Below are positions 35,518 through 44,186 of a stretch of 64,000 nucleotides of DNA, in pieces (within the stretch, counting starts at the first letter, position 1; each line of letters opens with the position of its first letter). The notes beneath the pieces are model-generated. The model saw only the letters and a program-made list of their open reading frames with translations. It was not told where the DNA came from and searched no databases. Where the stretch lies: the NCBI GenBank assembly GCA_963511305.1, contig CAUPIJ010000001.1:82868-146867 (forward strand). Reading direction: 5' to 3'. Position numbers and translations under genes: made by a program. This DNA is from Propionimicrobium sp963511305 (lineage in GTDB: Bacteria; Actinomycetota; Actinomycetes; Propionibacteriales; Propionibacteriaceae).

Positions 35518-37410
35518 ATGCATAACAAATTTGGCAATTTGACCGGCTGGGACTTCGAGGGTTTCCACAGCGGCGGCGACACCGAGGCCTGGCGCAGGCT
35601 CGGCTCCCATGTCGTCACCGTCCACGATGACGAGCGCGGCGATCTTCGCGGCACCCGCTTCACAGTTTGGGCGCCTAACGCTCAGCGCGTCCAGGTCATC
35701 GGCGATTTCAACTGGTGGCAGGGCGACGACATGGAGCTCATTCCGGGCTCTGGCGTCTGGGGCTTGTGGAAGGAAGACGTGCTCGAGGGCACTCTCTACA
35801 AGTACAAGATCCAGCACGCCGACGGCACCTGGCAGGAGAAGACTGACCCGTACGCCAGGTATGCTGAAACCCCGCCGAGCAACGCCTCGGTGGTTTGGGA
35901 AAGCGGCTACGAGTGGGGCCCGAAGGAAGACGATTGGCTCGAGAAGCGCTCTAACACCAACGTCTACAAGAGCCAGATGTCGATTTACGAGCTTCACCTC
36001 GGCAGCTGGCGCAAGGGGCTCAGCTACCGCGAGCTAGCCGAACAGCTCCCCGAATACGTCAAGTGGCAGGGCTTCACTCACGTCGAGATGATGCCGCCGA
36101 TGAGCCACCCGTACACCCCTAGCTGGGGCTACCAGGTGACGGGCTACTACGCCCCGGATGCCAGGCTCGGCACTCCGGACGATTTCCGTTACCTGATCGA
36201 GAAGCTGCACGAGGCCGGCATCGGCGTGATCATCGACTGGGTTCCTGGACACTTCCCGAAGGACGACTGGGCCCTGGGACGCTTTGATGGCACCGCGCTC
36301 TATGAACACGCCGATCCTCGCCAGGGCGAGCAGCTCGACTGGGGCACCTACGTCTTCAACTACGGGCGCAACGAGGTCAAGTCGTTCCTGATCTCTAACG
36401 CCCTTTACTGGATCCAGGAGTTCCACGCAGACGCTCTCCGCGTCGATGCGGTGGCGTCCATGCTGTACCTCGACTACTCGCGCCCTGAGGGTGAGTGGAT
36501 CCCGAACGAATTCGGCGGCCGCGAGAACCTCGAAGCCATCGACTTCCTTCGCTACGTCAACAAGCACCTCTACGAGCGCGAGCCCGGCGTGATCATGATC
36601 GCCGAGGAGTCGACTAGCTTCGGCGGCGTCAGCAAGCCCGTCGATTGGGGCGGCCTTGGCTTCGGTTTCAAGTGGAACATGGGTTGGATGAACGACACCC
36701 TGCGCTACCTGAACGAAGACCCGGTATATCGCCAGTGGCACCACAACGATCTGACGTTCGCGATGGTCTACCAGTACTCGGAGAACTTCGTTCTGCCGAT
36801 CAGCCACGACGAGGTCGTCCACGGCAAGGGCTCTATGATCAACAAGATCCCGAACGACGACTGGCAGAAGTTCGCCACGCTGAAGACCTTCTACACCTAC
36901 ATGTGGTCTTTCCCCGGCAAGCAACTGCTGTTCATGGGTCAGGAGTTCGCCCAGCGTTCGGAGTGGAGCGAGTCCGACAGCCTCGAATGGTGGGTTGACG
37001 GGCTTTGGGGCCACAACGGCAATAGGCAGCTGATCCGCAAGCTGAACCAACTGCAGGCCGAGCACCCAGCCCTTTACGAGCTGGACTGCGAACCGGAAGG
37101 CTTCACCTGGATCAACGCTGACGACAACCAGCGCAACATGATCAGCTACATGCGAAGCAGCTCTGACGGCGAGCACATCGCCTGCATCATCAACTTCTCT
37201 CCCAACCCGTACGTTGGCTACCCGATCTGGCTGCCGTACGCGGGCAAGTGGACCGAGATTCTGAATACTGACGCAGCAGATTTCGATGGTCTCAACGAAT
37301 ACCTGAACCATGAGATCGACGCTGTGGCCGGCGATAAGGAAGGCGATTGGGCACACACCAGCCTGACGGTTCCGCCGCTCGGAGCCATTCTGCTGAAGCA
37401 TGAGGGCTAA
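35518..37410 (+). CDS. glgB: 1,4-alpha-glucan branching enzyme GlgB
   Basis: Introduces alpha-1,6 branches into linear glucan. 630 residues, a short form with one CBM48 domain (TRFTVWAPNAQRVQVIGDFN). The GH13 barrel shows ALRVDAVASMLY with nucleophile Asp310, MIAEESTSF with the acid/base Glu at 363-364, and LPISHDEVVHGKGS. AAGGAAA lies upstream of the ATG. It works with GlgE to build branched glucan in the GlgE pathway. It ends in a strong terminator. Confidence 0.96.
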   Translation: MHNKFGNLTGWDFEGFHSGGDTEAWRRLGSHVVTVHDDERGDLRGTRFTVWAPNAQRVQVIGDFNWWQGDDMELIPGSGVWGLWKEDVLEGTLYKYKIQHADGTWQEKTDPYARYAETPPSNASVVWESGYEWGPKEDDWLEKRSNTNVYKSQMSIYELHLGSWRKGLSYRELAEQLPEYVKWQGFTHVEMMPPMSHPYTPSWGYQVTGYYAPDARLGTPDDFRYLIEKLHEAGIGVIIDWVPGHFPKDDWALGRFDGTALYEHADPRQGEQLDWGTYVFNYGRNEVKSFLISNALYWIQEFHADALRVDAVASMLYLDYSRPEGEWIPNEFGGRENLEAIDFLRYVNKHLYEREPGVIMIAEESTSFGGVSKPVDWGGLGFGFKWNMGWMNDTLRYLNEDPVYRQWHHNDLTFAMVYQYSENFVLPISHDEVVHGKGSMINKIPNDDWQKFATLKTFYTYMWSFPGKQLLFMGQEFAQRSEWSESDSLEWWVDGLWGHNGNRQLIRKLNQLQAEHPALYELDCEPEGFTWINADDNQRNMISYMRSSSDGEHIACIINFSPNPYVGYPIWLPYAGKWTEILNTDAADFDGLNEYLNHEIDAVAGDKEGDWAHTSLTVPPLGAILLKHEG

Positions 37411-37423
37411 CCACTAATTCAAG

Positions 37424-37467
37424 AGTTAGCGGCCTGCCAATTTGGTAGGCCGCTAACTTTTTGGTTT
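37424..37467 (+). terminator. Strong terminator after glgB
   Basis: A 15-bp stem with one G-T pair (37424-37438 with 37444-37458), loop AATTT, followed by TTTTTGGTTT. A textbook intrinsic terminator. Confidence 0.9.
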
Positions 37468-37476
37468 CATATTTGC

Positions 37477-37505
37477 TTGTCACATAAAGTCTTACCGCTT
37501 TATTT
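37477..37505 (+). promoter_or_regulatory. Candidate brnQ promoter
   Basis: -35 TTGTCA (37477-37482), 17-base spacer, -10 TTATTT (37500-37505), followed by a leader of about 40 bases to the AAAGGA site and ATG 37550. Confidence 0.4.
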
Positions 37506-37549
37506 GATATGACTTTCTAGTTAGCAAAAGGTTTACTAAAGGAATCTAA

Positions 37550-38893
37550 ATGCGCAATTCAAAACCTTACGTAATCGTCGTGACCGGCCTTGCGTTATTT
37601 GCCATGTTTTTCGGGGCTGGCAACCTGATCTTTCCAGTAATGATCGGCTACCAGTCGGGCACCAGCGTCATGGCAGCCATCATCGGCTTCCTGATGACGG
37701 GCGTGCTGCTTCCAGTTTTCGGCATCATCAGTTCCGCGATGGAGCCCGACAAGGTTGGAGGCGTCGCTAACCGAATCGGCGAGATACCCGGCAAGGTTTT
37801 GCTGATTGCGATCTTCCTATCCACAGGCGTCTTCTACGCGGTTCCGCGCGTTGCGGCTGTCAGCTTCGAGATTGGTGTCGCACCACTGGTCGACCAGTCG
37901 AGCCAGCAGATAGCGCTGCTGGTTTACAGCGTGATTTTCTTCGCGCTCTGCCTGATCTTCACCTTTAATGAGAACCGAATAATCGAGAATATCGGCGGCT
38001 GGCTGACCCCGATTCTGCTGATTTTCCTGGTTATTTTGATCGTTAACTGCGTCTTACGTCTGGCATCCAATCCTCTTGAACCAACTACCGAGTACGCGGA
38101 TTCGCCGATGCTAACCGGGCTGCTGCAGGGTTACTTCACTATGGACGCGCTTGCCGCCCTGGTCTTCGGCCTGGTAATCATCTCGTCGCTTCGCAGAAGC
38201 TGCTTCACCACTCCGAAGAAGCTCTTCAGGGCAACCTCGCTGGCGGGCGTCATCGCGGGCGCCTGCCTGGCGCTGGTTTATCTTGGACTGACCGCCATCG
38301 GCACCAGGATCACCGACCAGACCATCGACAACGGTGCCGCCGGCCTGGCATACGCTGCGGCCAAGATGTTCGGCCGCAGCGGCCAGATCATCTTCGGCAT
38401 CATCGCCTTCTTCGCCTGCCTGACCACGGCGGTTGGCCTTATCGGAGCATCAACCTCTTATTTCAAGTCAATGTTCCCGAAGGTTCCCCGCAAAACGATG
38501 CTGCTGATCCACATCGCAATCGCCCTGGTGCTCTCGAACCTGGGCCTGAACATGATCTTGAAGCTCGTTGCCCCGCTTAACCAGTTCATCTATCCGGCCG
38601 CTATCTGTCTGATCCTGCTGGCCATGGCCGACTGGCTGCTACCTGGCACATTCCACTGGACCTACCGGCTGCCCGCCTGGACTGCAGCGTTCATCGCGTT
38701 CTTCGACGCGCTCTGGACCACCGAGCTGTCCGTCTTTGAGGGCCTCGGAAACTTCCTAAATTCGCTGCCTGGCGGCCCACAACACATGGAGTGGGCGCCC
38801 TTCGCGCTGGTTGCCCTGATCATTGGTCTTGTGCTCGACGGCGTCCAAGGGCTGTTGACGAGCAAACCAAGCCCACAGCTAGCTGCTAACTAA
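37550..38893 (+). CDS. brnQ: Branched-chain amino acid carrier protein (BrnQ/LIVCS family)
   Basis: Cation-coupled importer of leucine, isoleucine and valine in the membrane. 447 residues with about twelve hydrophobic segments. It starts with the family hallmark LALFAMFFGAGNLIFPVMIGYQSG near residues 16-39. GVFYAVPRVAAVSFEIGV and FFACLTTAVGLIGASTSYF are further LIVCS features. It is bounded by terminators on both sides and so is monocistronic. Confidence 0.94.
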   Translation: MRNSKPYVIVVTGLALFAMFFGAGNLIFPVMIGYQSGTSVMAAIIGFLMTGVLLPVFGIISSAMEPDKVGGVANRIGEIPGKVLLIAIFLSTGVFYAVPRVAAVSFEIGVAPLVDQSSQQIALLVYSVIFFALCLIFTFNENRIIENIGGWLTPILLIFLVILIVNCVLRLASNPLEPTTEYADSPMLTGLLQGYFTMDALAALVFGLVIISSLRRSCFTTPKKLFRATSLAGVIAGACLALVYLGLTAIGTRITDQTIDNGAAGLAYAAAKMFGRSGQIIFGIIAFFACLTTAVGLIGASTSYFKSMFPKVPRKTMLLIHIAIALVLSNLGLNMILKLVAPLNQFIYPAAICLILLAMADWLLPGTFHWTYRLPAWTAAFIAFFDALWTTELSVFEGLGNFLNSLPGGPQHMEWAPFALVALIIGLVLDGVQGLLTSKPSPQLAAN

Positions 38894-38899
38894 CCGATT

Positions 38900-38929
38900 C
38901 GGGGGTCTGGGAACAGGCCCCCGATTTCT
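38900..38929 (+). terminator. Terminator after brnQ
   Basis: Ten-pair stem with one T-G pair, CGGGGGTCTG (38900-38909) and CAGGCCCCCG (38914-38923), GGAA loop, then ATTTCTGT. Confidence 0.75.
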
Positions 38930-38973
38930 GTCTCGCTGCGTTACTGACTTCGGGCAGAAGCTATCGTTTTCGT

Positions 38974-39255
38974 ATGAAGTATTACGCAGTTGAATTTGTT
39001 TACCGCGAGGATGCGGATGTCGACGCCACCCGCCCACGTCACCGCCAGTACCTGGCCGGGCTACGCGACGACTGCAAGCTCCTGGGCGCCGGTCCACTGG
39101 TCGACGGCAGGGCTAGCGCATTGCTGATCTACAAGGCTGAAGGCGAACAGGGCTGCAGGGAAATGATCGATAATGACCCGATGCAGACCGAGGGCGTGCT
39201 GAAGTCCTACACCGTCACCGAGTGGAACCCGGCAACCAGGGCATTCGACAACTAG
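38974..39255 (+). CDS. YciI-like protein
   Basis: 93 residues, a ferredoxin-like small protein of the YCII-related family. It has MKYYAVEFVYRED at the start, RHRQYLAGLRDDCKLLGAGPL containing the conserved His and Asp that are thought to form the active site, and a DPMQTEGVLKSYTVTEW end. The function of most members is unknown. The stop codon overlaps the stop of the convergent thioredoxin-fold gene (CTAG). Confidence 0.85.
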   Translation: MKYYAVEFVYREDADVDATRPRHRQYLAGLRDDCKLLGAGPLVDGRASALLIYKAEGEQGCREMIDNDPMQTEGVLKSYTVTEWNPATRAFDN

Positions 39256-40139
39256 AACAGCGCCAGGCTCAGCTCACGGCGGGCTCGCTTGAGGTCCTCG
39301 TTGTTGGCCGGCAGCGTCTCAAACAACTCAACTAGGCGCTGACGGATCCTCTCGCGGTCGTCTCCGAAGTTGGTACGCACCAACGCAAGGAGTCGATCGA
39401 AGGCCTCCTTGACGCGACCCGCGGCTAGCTCAACGTCAGCCGCCACGAATGCCAGGTCGATGTCCTTGGGGTTGGCGTCGGCCTTCGTGATGCAGTCCGG
39501 GTCGACGTCAGCCGTGCGTGCCAGCAGCCCAGTCTGGGCACGACCGGCGCGTGCCTCGGCGTCATTAGGATTGGCCTCGAGCAGCTTGTCGAACTCCTTG
39601 AGCGCTGCATCGTAGTCGCCCTTGGCCAGAGCCGCATCGGCGGCCTCAAAGCGGGGATCAGTCTTGGGCTCCTCGCTTTCGGCAGCTCCGCTGGCTACCG
39701 GCTTCGCCCATCCCGCGATGCCGCTGGCCACCGCAGCCTGCTCTACCTGCTGCATCAGAGCCGAGATATCTGATTCATCTCGGGTGCCCTGGAACAGCGG
39801 CATGGCCTGGCCACCAAGCAGGGCGATAACTGTCGGAACGGCCTGAACGCGCAACGCCTGAGCGATCTGCGGATGAGCGTCAACGTCCACCTTCGCCAAC
39901 AGCCACTTGCCGTCGGCCTGGTTGGCGAGCTTGGTCAGCGTGTCTACTACCCCAGCGCCCCCGGTGTCGCGAGGCGAGTACAAAACAATTATGACCGGGT
40001 ATCGAACGGATTCGCCAGCCGCCCACTCGAACTCCGCTTCGGTGAGTTCCATGGCGTAGCTGGCACCGTTTGGGGCTGGCTCAGAGGAAACATTGGACAA
40101 ATCAACCGCACCTGGGCGCGAAAAGTTCTTATCGGTCAT
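39252..40139 (-). CDS. Thioredoxin-fold/TPR protein lacking CXXC (CnoX/YbbN-like)
   Basis: 295 residues. Residues about 30-135 form a thioredoxin fold (VIIVLYSPRDTGGAGVVDTL, AKVDVDAHPQIAQALRVQAVPTVIALLGG) with the cis-Pro motif AVPT. The CXXC site is replaced by SPRD, so it cannot act as a dithiol oxidoreductase. Residues about 160-295 are TPR-like helices (DAALKEFDKLLEANPNDAEARAGRA). This architecture matches CnoX-type co-chaperones, described as holdases that hand clients to chaperones. Monocistronic and divergent from pgm. Confidence 0.85.
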   Translation of the reverse strand: MTDKNFSRPGAVDLSNVSSEPAPNGASYAMELTEAEFEWAAGESVRYPVIIVLYSPRDTGGAGVVDTLTKLANQADGKWLLAKVDVDAHPQIAQALRVQAVPTVIALLGGQAMPLFQGTRDESDISALMQQVEQAAVASGIAGWAKPVASGAAESEEPKTDPRFEAADAALAKGDYDAALKEFDKLLEANPNDAEARAGRAQTGLLARTADVDPDCITKADANPKDIDLAFVAADVELAAGRVKEAFDRLLALVRTNFGDDRERIRQRLVELFETLPANNEDLKRARRELSLALF

Positions 40140-40250
40140 ATTGTCTATTTTGTCATCTATTTCTCGATAACCAATTTCGAGAAGCTCTGGTTAGGCATGA
40201 AAGCGCCTAATTATAAGAAATATTCCTGAGATGGAGGCAGAATAATAACC

Positions 40251-41885
40251 ATGGCTCATCCACGCGCCGGCAAACCGGCAGAAAAAAGCGATCTCATCGA
40301 CGTTGATGCACTACTCGCTGCTTATTACGACATAGTTCCAGACGTTTCCAATCCAGACCAGATGGTCGTTTTCGGAACCTCCGGACACCGCGGCTCGGCT
40401 TTCGATGGCGCCTTCAACGAGGCCCACATTGCCGCGATCACCGCTGCGATCATCGAATACCGTGCCCAAGAGGGCGTCACGGGCCCCCTATTCATCGCGA
40501 AGGACACCCACGGCCTGTCTTTGCCCGCCTGGAAGACCGCTATCGAGGTCTTGGTGACAGCAGGCATCGAGGTCTTCGCTGAACGCGACGATGAGTACAC
40601 TCCCACTCCGGCGTTGTCTCGCGCGATCATCCGCTACAACCGCGAGCACGCGGGCGGCCCGCAGGCCGACGGCATCGTAGTGACGCCGTCCCACAACCCG
40701 CCTCGCGACGGTGGCTTCAAGTACAACCCGCCGAACGGTGGCCCTGCAGACACCGATGCAACCAGCTGGATCGCCAACCGCGCTAACGAGCTGGCACCCA
40801 ACTTCAAGCAGATCAAGCGCACTCCCTACGAGCAGGCCGCCAGCAAGGTGAACCGCTACGATTACCGCAGCACCTACTGCCAGGAGCTATCCCTGGTGGT
40901 CGATATTGATAAGATCAAGGCTTCTGGCCTGCGCATCGGCGCTGATCCGATGGGTGGTGCATCGGCTCAGTACTGGCACTACATCTCCGAGAACCTGTTG
41001 CCGAACCTGACCGTGGTCAATGACGTAATCGACCCGACCTGGTACTTCATGACGCTAGACACCGACGGCAAGATCCGCATGGACTGCAGCTCGCCGGATG
41101 CCATGGCGTCCCTGGTTCAGCAGCGCGACAAGTACGACATCGCCACTGGCAACGACGCCGATGCCGACCGGCACGGCATCGTGACGCCAGATGGCGCCCT
41201 GATGAACCCGAACCACTACCTGGCGGTTGCAATCGAATACCTGTTCTCGCACCGTCCGGGCTGGCCGGCAGACTGCAAGATCGGCAAAACCCTGGTCTCC
41301 AGCTCGATGATCGACAACGTGGCTCGTGAGCTCGGTCGCACGCTCGTCGAGGTTCCGGTTGGCTTCAAGTGGTTCGTCCCCGGCCTGATTTCCGGTGACT
41401 TCGGTTTCGGCGGCGAGGAGTCCGCGGGCGCTTCGTTCCTCGAGATGAACGGTAAGACCTGGACAACCGACAAGGACGGCCTGATCATGGATTTGCTGGC
41501 CAGCGAGATCACCGCTGTCACCGGCAAGACCCCGAGCCAGCGCTATCGCGAGCTAGCTGAGCAGTTCGGCGAATACTGCTACGCCCGCATCGACAGCGAC
41601 GCTAACCGCGAGCAGAAGGCTCGCCTGAAGGCGCTGTCCCCTGAGGACGTCAAGGCTACTGAGCTGGCTGGCAAGGCCATTACCAACGTCTACACCAACG
41701 CACCAGGCAATGACGCCCCGATCGGCGGCATCAAGGTGACGACAGACGCTGGCTGGTTCGCTGCACGTCCGTCCGGTACTGAGGATAAATACAAGATTTA
41801 TGCCGAAAGCTACGTGTCGACCGATGAGCTGAGTAAAATTCAGGATGCGGCTAAGGACGTAGTTTCCGAGGCCCTAGAAGGCTAA
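40251..41885 (+). CDS. pgm: Phosphoglucomutase (alpha-D-glucose 1,6-bisphosphate type)
   Basis: Interconverts glucose 1-phosphate and glucose 6-phosphate and so links central metabolism with the glucan genes upstream. 544 residues. The phosphoserine loop is VVTPSHNPPRDGG near residues 142-154, the magnesium loop is GNDADADRHGIV near 300-311, and the sugar-binding loop is FGGEESAGASFL near 385. RPSGTEDKYKIYAES is the phosphate-binding C-terminal motif. GGAGGC lies a rather long 13 bases before the ATG. Upstream, TTAGGC...GCCTAA forms a short inverted repeat (near 40191-40210) that may be an operator. Confidence 0.95.
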   Translation: MAHPRAGKPAEKSDLIDVDALLAAYYDIVPDVSNPDQMVVFGTSGHRGSAFDGAFNEAHIAAITAAIIEYRAQEGVTGPLFIAKDTHGLSLPAWKTAIEVLVTAGIEVFAERDDEYTPTPALSRAIIRYNREHAGGPQADGIVVTPSHNPPRDGGFKYNPPNGGPADTDATSWIANRANELAPNFKQIKRTPYEQAASKVNRYDYRSTYCQELSLVVDIDKIKASGLRIGADPMGGASAQYWHYISENLLPNLTVVNDVIDPTWYFMTLDTDGKIRMDCSSPDAMASLVQQRDKYDIATGNDADADRHGIVTPDGALMNPNHYLAVAIEYLFSHRPGWPADCKIGKTLVSSSMIDNVARELGRTLVEVPVGFKWFVPGLISGDFGFGGEESAGASFLEMNGKTWTTDKDGLIMDLLASEITAVTGKTPSQRYRELAEQFGEYCYARIDSDANREQKARLKALSPEDVKATELAGKAITNVYTNAPGNDAPIGGIKVTTDAGWFAARPSGTEDKYKIYAESYVSTDELSKIQDAAKDVVSEALEG

Positions 41886-41964
41886 AGCCGTTGACGGCTA
41901 AAGTCATTGAGGGCCGATTGACTAGGCTCTATAGCAACATCACAAATAGCTGAAAGGAAGCTTC

Positions 41965-42402
41965 ATGGAAAACTCTGATCTGTTCACCTGCATCGACCAC
42001 ATCGCTTACGTGTGCCCCGACGCCGAAGAGGCTGCTAAGCACTACACCGAGGTGCTCGGTTTTCACGAACTGCACCGCGAGGTTAACGACGAACAGGGCG
42101 TTTTCGAGATCATGCTGGCTCCTGCTAAAGAGCTGACTCCTCACATGACCCAGATTCAGATCATTTCGCCCACGCGTGAGGACGCCACCACGGCGAAGTG
42201 GCTGAGCAAGAACCGTCCTGGCTTGCACCACATGGCGTGGCGCTGCGAAGACATCGAGGCTGTTTCCAAGGTTCTGCGCGAGCGCGACATGGTACTGCTC
42301 TACGATGAGCCTCGCATCGGCACCGGCGGCTCGAAGATCAACTTCCTCCACCCGAAGTCGGGCAAGGGTGTGCTGATCGAGATCGTCCAGCCAGGCAAAT
42401 AA
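41965..42402 (+). CDS. mce: Methylmalonyl-CoA epimerase
   Basis: Interconverts (R)- and (S)-methylmalonyl-CoA. 145 residues, a VOC-fold protein with two beta-alpha-beta units. The metal ligands are recognisable: His in CIDHIAYVCPD, His in RPGLHHMAWRCED, and Glu in GVLIEIVQPG. AAAGGAAG precedes ATG 41965. No mutase gene lies in the window, so the pathway partner is elsewhere. It ends in a terminator shared with lpqB. Confidence 0.92.
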   Translation: MENSDLFTCIDHIAYVCPDAEEAAKHYTEVLGFHELHREVNDEQGVFEIMLAPAKELTPHMTQIQIISPTREDATTAKWLSKNRPGLHHMAWRCEDIEAVSKVLRERDMVLLYDEPRIGTGGSKINFLHPKSGKGVLIEIVQPGK

Positions 42403-42409
42403 TTTATCC

Positions 42410-42449
42410 AGAGGGTGGGCAGCTGTTAGTAGCTGCCCACCCTCTTTGT
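42410..42449. terminator. Bidirectional terminator between mce and lpqB
   Basis: Perfect 15-bp inverted repeat (42410-42424 with 42431-42445), loop GTTAGT, TTTGT on the plus side. The stop codons of both convergent genes lie within ten bases. Confidence 0.9.
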
Positions 42450-44186
42450 CTACTCAGACTTGACCACGTAGCTGACGTCAGAGATTTCCTGCGCGTAGAC
42501 CGGCCATCGGTACTGCTCCTCGAAGTGAAGCACCCTAGCGGTATTCGTTATCGCTAGCAGGGAGGTCAGCGGGCCGCGCTTCTGAGCCGCGAGCTTCACG
42601 GTTTCGACGTCGCCGTAAGGGCCCAGGGAGCTCAGAGCCGAGGCATCGGAATCTGTGGCGAAAATTTCCGTCCGATCTTCTGTTACTCCCAAGAGCAGTA
42701 GGTTACTTCCGGAGCTCCAGGCCACGTCTGAAACCGAATTGATCTTCCCCTCATTCCAGTTCAGCGGTATCTCGCGCCAGCCGTCGACAGATAGTTCCTT
42801 CGAGTTATCGATCCTGACCAGGCCGAAGCTCTTTCCTCTATCATCGTTGACCGAAAGCGCCCCATAAACCCCGTCGGGTGAAATCGCCAACGCAGCGATC
42901 TTTCGTCCCTGCAAGGCCTTAGTTTGTCGAGAAGCTACGGTGCCGTCTTCGGAAAGACGGAATATCGTTGGCTCACCCTCGATGTCGCCGAGCCACCAAA
43001 GGTAGCTGGCCGCATACTGCAAAGATCTAATGTTGCTGCCGGTGAATACCCTCTCCGGCGGCTCCGCGTTTCTGCTCAACCAGATTTCTCGATCACCTTC
43101 AGCGATCACAGCGATGTCTGCATTCTGGCCGGCGATCCTGGTCACGGGGCCGACGCCAGCTTGTTCAAAGGACTCGAGAACCTGAGGCTGGCCGTCATCG
43201 GAAAGCCTGGATGGGGCACCCTGAAAAACGCCTAGCAAGCCAGCGGATTCTTCACTATGCACGCTAGTCAACGAGCTTTGTGAGGCTAACAGCACATCAC
43301 TTGGGCCGCCTCCTGGCATTTTCAGTGTCTTACCGTTCACGCTGACCTTGATGCCCTTCACCCGATAGATATCTTGCAGAGACATAAGCAACTGTGCGGC
43401 AAGGAGCTCACCTTTTTTGGTTGTGACCTCCTCGGCGACGTCGTTCAGGCTCACCCGAGCTATCTGCTCGTTGTCGATCCAAGTTTCCGATTCGATCGAC
43501 GCGTCCTGAGCATAGTTTTTAACCACAGGCCTCAGCCATTCTCCTGGCCCGCGAATAACCGTTCTAACTGTCTCATCCATGCTGACCTGCCTGGACGGCA
43601 CGTAGACCAGTTGGTGCGCCAGTGACTTTTCATCGTTTGCGACGAAGTACGCCTTCAGGGGCGTGAAGGAACGCACAAAGCGCTGCTGTGAGAGCAGAAT
43701 GCCAGTCATTGGATTGGAGATTCTGAGCTCACCATCGACCTCCTGCAGGCGCAGTCTAACCGTCGATGAGCGAGGCGTTTTTGAGGAATACAAGCCCTCG
43801 CCAGATAGGTTTCCTACCTCGGTCAAGGGAAGTTTCAGAACGTTTGATGATTCTTTCTCGAAGCTAGATTCATTTGAATAGACCAATACGCCCGCGGTGG
43901 GATCCCACTGTTCGGCTGCTTGCGGGGTCAGGTACTGCTTGGCTACCGAGTAGTTGTCGGCCGATGATTCCATTGCAGCCAGGAAGCCCTCGACGATCAT
44001 CTCAGCTGAGGATCCGGGCTGGGGCGGGAGCGCGGCTACGTTAATCCTGCTGCGTTGCTCGTGCGAGGCCACCTCTGGAATGTATTCGACCTTTCCGCTG
44101 GTCGGTAGCGACGAACACCCGCTTAACGAAAACGCCGTGCCGAATAGAAGCGCGATGCTGGTTGCTAGGACTTTAATTTTCTTCAC
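42450..44186 (-). CDS. lpqB: Lipoprotein LpqB, MtrAB-associated
   Basis: Cell-envelope lipoprotein that modulates the MtrB sensor kinase. About 578 residues. It has a signal peptide MKKIKVLATSIALLFGTAFS and lipobox LSGC, so the mature protein starts at Cys. A GerMN-like domain (around residues 190-290, SRQVSMDETVRTVIRGPGEWLRP) and a C-terminal beta-propeller-like half follow (AALAISPDGVYGALSVNDD, VAWSSGSNLLLLG). I choose the GTG at 44184-44186 with GGGGAG five bases upstream; it overlaps mtrB by 14 bases. The longer frame from 44207 would spoil the signal peptide. Confidence 0.93.
   Translation of the reverse strand: MKKIKVLATSIALLFGTAFSLSGCSSLPTSGKVEYIPEVASHEQRSRINVAALPPQPGSSAEMIVEGFLAAMESSADNYSVAKQYLTPQAAEQWDPTAGVLVYSNESSFEKESSNVLKLPLTEVGNLSGEGLYSSKTPRSSTVRLRLQEVDGELRISNPMTGILLSQQRFVRSFTPLKAYFVANDEKSLAHQLVYVPSRQVSMDETVRTVIRGPGEWLRPVVKNYAQDASIESETWIDNEQIARVSLNDVAEEVTTKKGELLAAQLLMSLQDIYRVKGIKVSVNGKTLKMPGGGPSDVLLASQSSLTSVHSEESAGLLGVFQGAPSRLSDDGQPQVLESFEQAGVGPVTRIAGQNADIAVIAEGDREIWLSRNAEPPERVFTGSNIRSLQYAASYLWWLGDIEGEPTIFRLSEDGTVASRQTKALQGRKIAALAISPDGVYGALSVNDDRGKSFGLVRIDNSKELSVDGWREIPLNWNEGKINSVSDVAWSSGSNLLLLGVTEDRTEIFATDSDASALSSLGPYGDVETVKLAAQKRGPLTSLLAITNTARVLHFEEQYRWPVYAQEISDVSYVVKSE

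Noticed and set aside
36034..37401. Minus-strand open frame of 455 codons opposite glgB
   Set aside because: Shadow of the GlgB frame, with Val/Ala/Leu/Arg-rich sequence and no domain.
41886..41900. Short palindrome AGCCGTTGACGGCT after pgm as a terminator
   Set aside because: The stem is short and no T-run follows; not strong enough to list.
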